A DNA stretch of 18,436 nt from an uncultured Eubacteriales bacterium (GTDB taxonomy: Bacteria; Bacillota; Clostridia; Oscillospirales; Oscillospiraceae), in NCBI GenBank assembly GCA_900547315.1, contig URGI01000037.1, positions 1-18,436 of the forward strand. Reading direction: 5' to 3'. The notes beneath the pieces are model-generated. The model had not been told where the DNA came from. It saw only the letters and a program-made list of their open reading frames with translations, and did not search any database. Positions 1 to 5,916 of the stretch are shown piece after piece. Position numbers and translations under genes: made by a program. Position 1 is the stretch's first letter; each line of letters starts with the position of its first letter.

Positions 1-75
1 ATACTTATATAGCAATTGTCGTAATATGTCAAGACGAATCACGGGATTTTCACAAACATGAAGATTAATTAAGAT

Positions 76-339
76 TCAAAAAAACAGCTTTATCAGTATC
101 AGCAGTATTACGCCCGGAACGCCGAGGCATCCGGTGATGAGAGCGTTTACCCAGTTTATGCCGAGCGTGAAGCCGACAAAATCGCCGAAGAAATTGAACA
201 CGAAGAGAATGATGAAGCCGAAAAGGGCATTCAGCAGCAGCTTGAACGCGAGCTTCATCGTCGCGGCGATGATCTTGAGCAGGTGGATAATGACAGCAAT
301 TATGGCGGCGGCCATGAGTATGCTTGATAAGGTTTCCAT
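76..339 (-). CDS. bofA: BofA family protein (pro-sigmaK processing inhibitor type)
   Basis: This 87-residue protein is almost entirely hydrophobic, with two or three membrane segments at roughly residues 5-20, 28-50 and 62-86. It carries the BofA-type C-terminal pattern of a glycine-rich turn followed by LGVPGVILL near residues 72-80. In Bacillus, BofA sits in the outer forespore membrane and holds back the SpoIVFB protease that activates pro-sigmaK; many clostridia keep BofA although their sigmaK control differs. The ATG at 339 follows an AAAGGA ribosome site, and the gene starts 14 nt after the DUF2508 stop, so the two are probably cotranscribed. The family call rests on size, hydrophobicity, the C-terminal motif and the DUF2508 neighbour. 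No clear terminator is visible between its stop and the window edge. Confidence 0.85.
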   Translation of the reverse strand: METLSSILMAAAIIAVIIHLLKIIAATMKLAFKLLLNALFGFIILFVFNFFGDFVGFTLGINWVNALITGCLGVPGVILLILIKLFF

Positions 340-353
340 ATGTAACGTCCTTT

Positions 354-575
354 CTACGGCATATTGCTTATGTTTCTTATATCGTGAAGTATGGAGTCGC
401 GGCGTGAACGCAGGGCGTTTATCTCATAGATGCACGCGTCCATGACCACGGGATCGGATACGGAGTTGAAATTGCGGTAGCTCGCCATGAGCGCGGCGTT
501 GAGCTGGCCAAGCTCTGCGAGACTCTGCTTGACAGCGGCCTTTCTGAGCTTCATTTCCTTGCGCTTGCTTATCAT
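354..575 (-). CDS. DUF2508 (YaaL-like) small protein
   Basis: This is a 73-residue, charged, probably all-helical cytoplasmic protein. It resembles the DUF2508/YaaL family, which is usually encoded immediately before bofA in Firmicutes; its function is unknown. The ORF is open to 614, but the ATG at 575 is chosen because AAGGAGGA lies just upstream of it and the upstream extension has no ribosome site. The N-terminus (MISKRKEMKLRK) is strongly basic. In Bacillus this pair follows recR; here no recR is seen within the 284 bp upstream, where the LCP gene lies instead. The family call rests on size, composition and position. Confidence 0.75.
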   Translation of the reverse strand: MISKRKEMKLRKAAVKQSLAELGQLNAALMASYRNFNSVSDPVVMDACIYEINALRSRRDSILHDIRNISNMP

Positions 576-859
576 ATACTGCTCCTCCTTAATACTGCCT
601 GACGGCGGATACACAGTATATTCTGCTCATGCCGCGGTGATTTTAACCGGCAAAAAATGCATGAGTATTTTCCCTTATACGGCGCAAAATAAGCTCAGAC
701 AGTTACCTCGGCCGGAGACAGATAGACAGGCCGGATGACAAAACATATATCCCTTGTGATATATGGATGCATCCACACGGGGGAAATTGTCCAGCGACGG
801 AATTTTCCCCATTCGGGAAGATATCTGCGCGGGGAGGGGCGGCCGCCCCTCCTTTTATT
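576..859. other. 284-bp gap between the LCP gene and DUF2508-bofA
   Basis: No convincing ORF is present. Visible elements are a CATATATC/GATATATG hairpin with a six-base loop (about 744-765), the ten-base palindrome GGATGCATCC (766-775), a directly repeated GGCCGGA (710-716 and 729-735) set among several GACAG units, and the GC palindrome at 833-852. The promoter of DUF2508-bofA should lie in the 576-700 part, but I could not identify a clear sigmaA or sigmaE pair. Confidence 0.4.
833..852. terminator. Perfect 20-bp GC palindrome at the end of the LCP/sortase operon
   Basis: GGAGGGGCGG is followed directly by its exact reverse complement, giving an 8-bp GC stem with a GGCC loop. It lies 7 bp beyond the LCP stop codon. 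The run TTTTATTTT is on the plus-strand side (853-861). A transcript coming from the LCP gene therefore meets an A-rich tract before the stem and CCCCGCG after it, not a U tract. It may still stop LCP transcription, but its form fits a plus-strand terminator better. Confidence 0.5.
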
Positions 860-1918
860 TTAGTTTACTTCCTCATAGTATATGCTCATTATTATGTCGG
901 TAAGCGCATTTTTGTCAATGATGTACTCGACATAGTTGTCGCTGCTGAGCGTGACCTCTCCGGGTACGCTCTGAATATCACCCGAGATATCCATATTCAC
1001 CGCTTTGCTCGCAAGATAGAGGATATCACCGACGGAGAGATCGGTTATGACATCGTCCTTCACGGCGTCATAGACGTCCAGCACCTTGGTGTAATCCTGG
1101 CGCACTATCGTCAGCACCTGCGAGAGCAACGCCTTGAAATACTGCTTCTGGCGCTCCATACGCTTGAGGTTGCCCTCGGCGGTATATTCGCGCGTTCTGA
1201 TGTAGCGCTCGGCCATGTCGGCGTTGAGCGTGACCTCCTCGCCGAGGCGCATCGATGAATAGCCGTAGCGCAGATCCTCAAGCACCGTGACCGTCACGCC
1301 GCCCACTGCGTCGTTCAGCGGGCCGAGTCCCTTGATATACAGCGCAGAGCAGGAGTAGATCGGCAGGTCGAACAGTATCTGGGAGACCGCGTTCTTGGTC
1401 ATTTCGCAGCTGGTCTTGCCGCCGTCGCCATAGGAGAAGGTGAGCGCGAGCTGGCCGTTCACGTTTACGGTCCCGCCCGTCTGGGCATCCGGTATCGCGA
1501 AGTCGCACATCGTATCGCGGGAGATGGTGTAGAACGAGACCTTGTTGTTCTTCATATCTATTGCCGCAAGCAGGACAACGTCCGCGTAAACGTCGGAATC
1601 CACGGAGCCTTCCGCGACGTCCGGCTCCTCCTGATCAACGCCGAGGAGCAGCAGCGTCACTATCTGGTCGTTGTATCTGTATAGCTTGTCGTTGTAGCGT
1701 ACCGTGTACCTGTCAAGCACCTCGTTGTCGCGCTCGACTGGCTCCGCAGCCGCGATCGTCGGCGTCTGTTCCGGCGTCATGTCGCCAATGCTGAGATATA
1801 TCGCGAGCGCCGAGCCGCCAAGAATAAGAGTGATTACGATCAGGATGATCAGCAGAACTATCGGCCAACGGCGTTTCTTTTTGACTTTCGGGGTTTCGCC
1901 CTTTTTCAGATGTTCCAT
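860..1918 (-). CDS. LytR-CpsA-Psr (LCP) family wall-polymer ligase
   Basis: This 352-residue membrane protein has a basic cytoplasmic N-terminus (residues 1-18), one transmembrane helix (about 19-41), a linker and an extracellular LCP domain (about 86-270). LCP signatures are visible: VTLLLLGVD at the domain start, the ADVVLLAAID strand near 112-121, SRDT at 133-136, the NVNGQLALTFSYG helix region near 152-164, and the arginine motif YIRTRE (239-244) followed by LKRMERQ (251-257). LCP enzymes transfer polyprenyl-phosphate-linked glycopolymers to peptidoglycan, or in some Actinobacteria to proteins. The ATG overlaps the sortase stop as TGATG, so the two are translationally coupled. The polymer and the acceptor cannot be told from sequence. 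Confidence 0.88.
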   Translation of the reverse strand: MEHLKKGETPKVKKKRRWPIVLLIILIVITLILGGSALAIYLSIGDMTPEQTPTIAAAEPVERDNEVLDRYTVRYNDKLYRYNDQIVTLLLLGVDQEEPDVAEGSVDSDVYADVVLLAAIDMKNNKVSFYTISRDTMCDFAIPDAQTGGTVNVNGQLALTFSYGDGGKTSCEMTKNAVSQILFDLPIYSCSALYIKGLGPLNDAVGGVTVTVLEDLRYGYSSMRLGEEVTLNADMAERYIRTREYTAEGNLKRMERQKQYFKALLSQVLTIVRQDYTKVLDVYDAVKDDVITDLSVGDILYLASKAVNMDISGDIQSVPGEVTLSSDNYVEYIIDKNALTDIIMSIYYEEVN

Positions 1919-2762
1919 CAGTTGCCCTCAGCGGAATCCGCGGGATTGAATACCGCTTTCATTTCATCAACCAGCACCGCCTGAACGATGTAGCGCTGGC
2001 GGTTATTACGGTTGAAGCAGGTGGACAGGGTCAGCACTCTGTCCTCGGCTGCCGGCATATATTCGTCGTTGAAGTTGCTGTACACGTCATCGGTCTCGCG
2101 TATAGACCTGAAATACTCGTCAAAAACTACTGCGTCGGTGAAATCGCGGTAGGCGAGGATGTGCTCGTTGCTATGTACATATGCGGCAAAGACGCGGTAT
2201 TCGAGCACACTGTCCGGCGTGTAGATATATATAGTGTCGTGCGCGTCAAAGAAGTCGGCATCGGCGTAGTTATTGAGCATTGCGAACATGTTCTCCATGC
2301 CGTACACGAGGTTGTGCCCGTAGAGGACTGTCACGGGTTCGTGGAAATCACGGCCGTTGTAGCTCGCCTGAGAGAAGATGGAGCCGTAGGGGCTGTATTT
2401 TCCGTCCGCACCGTGGTCGTTATAATACTCGTCCTTCGTCGGGTGCTGGAGCACAGGGTAGTTTATGGTTGTCCCCGGAATCTCGACCCATGCGTAAATG
2501 TCTGGATTTATTTCCTCCAGCGCCGCAAAATCAACGGGGAGGTCAACTACCGGCTCCTCGGTCGCTTCCGGGAGCTGCGCGTCGTCCTCAGTCTGTGACT
2601 TGTCCCTGACAGTCGAAAAGCTGGACTTGACCTGGCTTACAAGCGCCTCGTGATCTGACAGCCCTTTTTATACTGCCATATGAATATTATACTGACAGCG
2701 CACACGACAACGCAGGCCGCCGCAATAATTATCAAGAGAATTTTCAGAAGTTTTTTAGACAT
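1918..2762 (-). CDS. Class B sortase, frame broken by one base near 2664
   Basis: The membrane-anchored transpeptidase cuts a sorting motif and joins the protein to the cell wall. The domain reads DIYAWVEIPGTTINYPV, then LYGHN (catalytic His), TLSTC (catalytic Cys) and RYIVQA (catalytic Arg). If the two reading frames are joined these are H150, C249 and R257 of about 281 residues, normal for SrtB. The N-terminal transmembrane helix (ATG at 2762 after CGAGG, reading MSKKLLKILLIIIAAACVVV onward) is in a different frame. Joining needs a -1 shift at TAT-AAA-AAG-GG, where there are five A and three G; one more A or G would restore the frame. The part in frame with the catalytic residues has no ATG, GTG or TTG before a GTG at 2454, inside the domain. 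It could be a true mutation, a sequence error or recoding. Confidence 0.85.
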
Positions 2763-2796
2763 GTTTATACCTCGGTTTGAGTGTAGGCCGGACATG

Positions 2797-2824
2797 AAAA
2801 AAGCCCCAAAATCAGATTTGGGGC
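2797..2824 (-). terminator. Rho-independent terminator after the SPQTG mini-protein gene
   Basis: On the minus strand an 8-bp perfect stem (GCCCCAAA/TTTGGGGC, 2803-2824) with a six-base loop is followed by six T (2802-2797). It lies about 29 bp after the small gene's stop and before the sortase start. The sortase and LCP genes would then be expressed by read-through, or from a promoter I cannot see, at a lower level than the small protein. Confidence 0.85.
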
Positions 2825-2852
2825 GTTTTCATTTATGGACTTGTACCCCAGC

Positions 2853-3086
2853 TCAGGCAGATATCTTCTTGAGCAGAGCTGCATCAGCAGCGCAAACGGT
2901 GAGCGCCAGCGCGCCGATGAGGTACAGATTGCCGCCGATACCGGTCTGCGGAGAGACGACGGGCTTGTCAACAGTAGCGGGATCAATACCTTCCGGGCTC
3001 TTGACTTCGCCTTCGGCAAAAGCAACTGCGGACATGAAGCTGAGCGCAAAGATGAGGACGAGCAGCAGCGCGACATACTTCTTCAT
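2853..3086 (-). CDS. Tiny secreted precursor with SPQTG sortase signal
   Basis: This 77-residue preprotein consists almost wholly of two sorting signals. Residues 1-24 form a Sec signal peptide (MKKYVALLLVLIFALS, cut likely after AVAFA). Residues 45-49 are SPQTG, followed by a hydrophobic helix (about 52-72) and the tail LLKKISA. This is the layout of an LPXTG-type anchor; SPxTG-like motifs are known class B sortase substrates, for example in Clostridioides difficile. Signal cleavage and sortase cleavage after Thr48 would leave only about 24 residues, acidic and proline-rich, beginning EGEVKSPEG. The start is the ATG at 3086: the signal peptide begins there, and longer frames to 3146 run into the promoter. 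The adjacent sortase suggests a dedicated pair. The function of the anchored peptide is unknown. Confidence 0.8.
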   Translation of the reverse strand: MKKYVALLLVLIFALSFMSAVAFAEGEVKSPEGIDPATVDKPVVSPQTGIGGNLYLIGALALTVCAADAALLKKISA

Positions 3087-3117
3087 GGTAAAACCTACAT
3101 TCTTTGTAGATAAATGG

Positions 3118-3146
3118 ATTATATACGATTTACTTCCGACTGTCAA
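3118..3146 (-). promoter_or_regulatory. Perfect-consensus sigmaA promoter of the SPQTG gene
   Basis: On the minus strand TTGACA (3146-3141), a 17-bp spacer and TATAAT (3123-3118) match the vegetative consensus at every base. Transcription should begin near 3111, about 24 nt before the ATG. The first transcribed bases include a small CTACA/TGTAG hairpin (3095-3109). A promoter this close to consensus implies strong expression unless it is repressed. Confidence 0.88.
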
Positions 3147-3207
3147 TAGGAAACAAAAGGGAAATAAGCAATCTTAATAATTGACCGCACTTTTTAACGA
3201 ATTTGGG

Positions 3208-3236
3208 TTGACAACGCAAATTCTGCAATATATCAT
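3208..3236 (+). promoter_or_regulatory. sigmaA promoter of the metal-ATPase operon
   Basis: TTGACA (3208-3213), a 17-bp spacer and TATCAT (3231-3236, one mismatch from TATAAT) predict a start near 3243. That is about 45 nt before the ATPase start codon and diverges from the SPQTG promoter. A short inverted repeat, ATAGA-N7-TCTAT (3241-3257), sits at the predicted start and could be an operator. Confidence 0.75.
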
Positions 3237-3259
3237 TCAGATAGACTATACATCTATAT

Positions 3260-3281
3260 ATAATAAGGAGATAATAAGGAG
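3260..3281 (+). repeat. Tandem 11-bp repeat carrying two ribosome sites
   Basis: ATAATAAGGAG occurs twice in immediate succession (3260-3270 and 3271-3281), ahead of the ATPase ATG at 3288. The second copy places AAGGAG at a working distance from the start codon. The first is a duplicate 11 bp upstream. Confidence 0.8.
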
Positions 3282-3287
3282 AATTGT

Positions 3288-5408
3288 ATGGTAAACGATC
3301 GCGAAGAGCGTCTTGAACAGATACTCGCCGAGTTCAAGGACGGTGGGAACGCCGCTGCGGATACCGTTGATACCGCGACACCGGCGCCGCAGAATGACGC
3401 AGCTGGGCAGTCGGATATCGCTGATGAGACCGCGCCGGAGAGCGAAGCTGAAAGCGAGGCGCCGATAGAAATAGAGCCTGTTCCCGTGCAGCGCCGCAGG
3501 CAGCACGCCGAGCCGAAGGACGGCGAACGCGAAAAGCCAAAATTTTCGGGAATGAGGCTTCTGCTTCTTGCGGCGGGCTTTGTGTTGCTGATAGCTGCGC
3601 TCTTCCTGCCGAAGGACGGCTGGATAAGAATAGCCCTATCCGCGGCGGCTTTCCTCCTCGCGGGCTACGATGTGCTTGAGGATGCCGTAAAAAGCGTGAT
3701 ACACGGGCAGATACTTGACGAGCGGCTGCTGATAACGCTAGCTTCGATAGCCGGCTTCTGCATCGGAGAATTCGCAGGAGCCGCTGCGGTGATGCTCTGC
3801 TTCCGCGCAGGGGAAATGCTTCAGGACACCGCCGAGGAGCGCAGCCGCAAAACCGCCGAGGCGCTCGAAGAGACTCTTCCGCGCATGGCACGCGTGCAGC
3901 GCGGCGATGAGGTAACGGAGCTTGCACCGGATGAGGTGCAGGTCGGTGACACGATCATCGTCGAGCCAAACGAGGTCATCCCGCTGGACGGCGAGGTGCT
4001 TGAGGATATGAGTGCCGTCGATATTTCGCCGCTGACCGGCAGAGCCGGAACGCGTACGGTAAATGCAGGCGGCGCGGCAATGTCCGGCAGCATAAATCTC
4101 ACGCGGACGATAAGGATAAAGGTCACGCGCAAGTTCAAAGACTCGACCGTGCGGCGTCTCTGCGATATTGCCGCGAACACCGCTGATGTCCGCTCCGGTC
4201 AGGAGCGCTTCACCGCGCGCTTTGCGCGAATATATACGCCCGCAGCGGTGATATTCGCGCTCGTTATTGCCGTGCTGCCGCCGCTTTTCGGTGGGGAGTG
4301 GGTCAAATGGATGGGCCGCGCGCTGACCGTGCTCGTCCTGTCCAGCCCGTGCGCCATGGCGGTCTCCGTCCCGCTCACGTATTCGGCGGGCATCCGCCGC
4401 GCAGCCTGCAGCGGAATGTACGCAAAAACGGCGCAGGACATTGAATCCTTCACGAAGACCGATACCATCGTCTTTGACAAGACCGGAACCGTGACGGAAG
4501 GGCGTTTCGCGGTCACGGAGGTCTTTCCCGAAAGCATGAGCGAGCAGGAACTGCTCAATATCGCCGCCACCGCCGAGAGCTGCTCGCGCCATCCGATAGC
4601 GCGTTCGCTCCGCGAAGCGGGCAATGTCAAGCCGTCTGATGGCGAAGTTCTCGAAATCGAGGATATCTCGGGTCGCGGCGTAAGCGCGTTTATCGACGGA
4701 CACCATGTATACGTCGGCAATGCGGCGCTGCTCGAGGAGCACGGGATAAACTTCTCCGTGCCCAGCCGCCCAGGTGCGGCGATACACGTTGCGGTGGACA
4801 ACGTGTATGCCGGTCACATAATGATCGCGGACAGGATAAAGGACGGCGCGTTCGACGCGCTTGAAGAGCTGCGCGCACAGGGCGTGAAGTCGCTCGTCAT
4901 GCTCACGGGCGATGTGCGCTCCGCGGCGAAAACCGTCGCGGCCTCGCTGAACTTCGATATGGTAAAAGCAGAGCTCACGCTTGACGGCAAGATAACGGCG
5001 GTCGAGTATATGCTCAGCAAGAAAGCCACCGGAGCCTGTCTGGCCTTCGTCGGCGACGGTGTGGGTGATGCGCCTGTCATGACGCATGCAGATATCGGGA
5101 TCGCGCTCGGCGCTGTGAACGAGTATTCGGCTATCGACGCTGCGGACGTGGTGCTGATGGATGAGGACATCCGCGCGCTGCCCGAAGCACGGAGCCTGTG
5201 CCGCAGTGTTACCGATACCGCGGGGCAGAATATCATGCTCTCCCTCGCCGCTAAAGCGATACTGGTCGTGCTCGGCGTTTTCGGTGTGATAAATATCTGG
5301 ATAGCTGCGCTCGCGGAGCTGTGCGTTCTCGCCGCTGCGATCGCAAACGCAGGGAAAAATGATATAAAATTTGAAAAGGAGAATATTGATGAACGAAGCG
5401 TACAATAA
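3288..5408 (+). CDS. Divergent P1B-type heavy-metal P-type ATPase
   Basis: This 706-residue membrane protein has the P1B layout. Residues 1-86 are an acidic, low-complexity cytoplasmic region with no CxxC metal-binding domain. Membrane helices lie at about 90-107, 112-130 and 146-172, the actuator at about 190-290, and the ion-site helix carries SPC (353-355). Then follow phosphorylation motif DKTGT (397-401), HP (435-436), GRG (462-464), GDG (589-591) and last helices with NIMLSLAAK and AALAELCV. The last two resemble the Zn/Cd/Pb group with Asp replaced by Glu, while SPC instead of CPC is more usual for Co/Fe exporters, so the metal is uncertain. The actuator has TGR (250-252) instead of TGE, the hinge GDGVGD instead of GDGxND, and TGDV instead of TGDN. 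It overlaps the nitroreductase gene by 20 bp. Confidence 0.88.
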   Translation: MVNDREERLEQILAEFKDGGNAAADTVDTATPAPQNDAAGQSDIADETAPESEAESEAPIEIEPVPVQRRRQHAEPKDGEREKPKFSGMRLLLLAAGFVLLIAALFLPKDGWIRIALSAAAFLLAGYDVLEDAVKSVIHGQILDERLLITLASIAGFCIGEFAGAAAVMLCFRAGEMLQDTAEERSRKTAEALEETLPRMARVQRGDEVTELAPDEVQVGDTIIVEPNEVIPLDGEVLEDMSAVDISPLTGRAGTRTVNAGGAAMSGSINLTRTIRIKVTRKFKDSTVRRLCDIAANTADVRSGQERFTARFARIYTPAAVIFALVIAVLPPLFGGEWVKWMGRALTVLVLSSPCAMAVSVPLTYSAGIRRAACSGMYAKTAQDIESFTKTDTIVFDKTGTVTEGRFAVTEVFPESMSEQELLNIAATAESCSRHPIARSLREAGNVKPSDGEVLEIEDISGRGVSAFIDGHHVYVGNAALLEEHGINFSVPSRPGAAIHVAVDNVYAGHIMIADRIKDGAFDALEELRAQGVKSLVMLTGDVRSAAKTVAASLNFDMVKAELTLDGKITAVEYMLSKKATGACLAFVGDGVGDAPVMTHADIGIALGAVNEYSAIDAADVVLMDEDIRALPEARSLCRSVTDTAGQNIMLSLAAKAILVVLGVFGVINIWIAALAELCVLAAAIANAGKNDIKFEKENIDERSVQ

Positions 5409-5913
5409 TTTGCTGACTCGACGCAGCATAAGAAAATACCGCCCAGAGCAGATCAGCCGCGCGGAGCTGGACGCCGTGCTCGAAGCGGGCAAATGCGCGC
5501 CGTCAGGCCGCAATATGCAGTCCGCCATAATGATAGCCGTGCAGGATCCGGAAACCGTAGCTCTGCTCTCCAAGCTCAACGCGGCCGCGTGGGGAAACGG
5601 CTACGACGGAGATCCGTTCTACGGCGCGCCCACGGTGATCGTCGTTCTTGCCAAGGCGGACAGCCGCTTTATCAGGGAGGACGGCAGCCTTGTTATGGGC
5701 AACCTCATGAATGCCGCTCACGCACTCGGTCTCGGCTCCTGCTGGATACACCGCGCACGCGAAGTTTTTGAAAGCGACGAGGGCAAAGCGCTGCTGAAGA
5801 AGTGGGGCGTTGAGGGCGATTATGTCGGCGTCGGAAACTGCATTCTCGGCTACGCGGCTGAGGAACCCGCCATGAGACCGCGCAAGGACGATTTTGTGTA
5901 CTACGTTTTGTGA
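5389..5913 (+). CDS. Nitroreductase family flavoprotein
   Basis: This 174-residue protein is of the single-domain, FMN-dependent NADH/NADPH oxidoreductase family. The N-terminal RRSIRKYRPEQIS is the conserved flavin-phosphate-binding arginine region. It is followed by CAPSGRNMQ (near residues 38-46), GLGSCWIHRA and the C-terminal GDYVGVGNCILGYAAEEP typical of the fold. The ATG at 5389 is preferred to the TTG at 5371 because AAAAGGAG precedes it by about 8 nt. It starts inside the end of the ATPase gene, so the two are probably translationally coupled. The substrate cannot be inferred; the name reflects the family, not shown activity on nitro compounds. Confidence 0.87.
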   Translation: MNEAYNNLLTRRSIRKYRPEQISRAELDAVLEAGKCAPSGRNMQSAIMIAVQDPETVALLSKLNAAAWGNGYDGDPFYGAPTVIVVLAKADSRFIREDGSLVMGNLMNAAHALGLGSCWIHRAREVFESDEGKALLKKWGVEGDYVGVGNCILGYAAEEPAMRPRKDDFVYYVL

Positions 5914-5916
5914 GAT

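Noticed and set aside
576..859. Small SRP RNA or another structured RNA upstream of DUF2508-bofA, as near dnaX-recR in Bacillus
   Set aside because: The conserved SRP RNA core sequence is absent, and only short unrelated hairpins are visible.
767..1258. 163-codon plus-strand frame opposite the LCP gene
   Set aside because: It lies over the conserved arginine-motif end of the LCP domain and its composition is that of a complement frame.
1918..2454. Taking the GTG at 2454 as the sortase start
   Set aside because: It falls inside the sortase fold and would remove the membrane anchor and the first strands. The sequence upstream in the same frame is clearly sortase, and the anchor is found in the adjacent frame.
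2664..2669. Programmed -1 frameshift as the preferred explanation of the broken sortase
   Set aside because: In TAT AAA AAG only one codon can re-pair well, and no strong downstream stem was seen. A simple homopolymer indel is the simpler explanation, so recoding is kept only as an alternative.
2853..3146. Longer start of the SPQTG precursor at 3146
   Set aside because: It would begin inside the -35 element of the promoter and put 20 polar residues before the signal peptide.
3738..5579. 613-codon open frame on the minus strand opposite the ATPase and nitroreductase
   Set aside because: It is the complement of two genes with clear family motifs. Its composition (rich in Arg and His) is that of a shadow frame in GC-rich DNA, and it has no family features or ribosome site.
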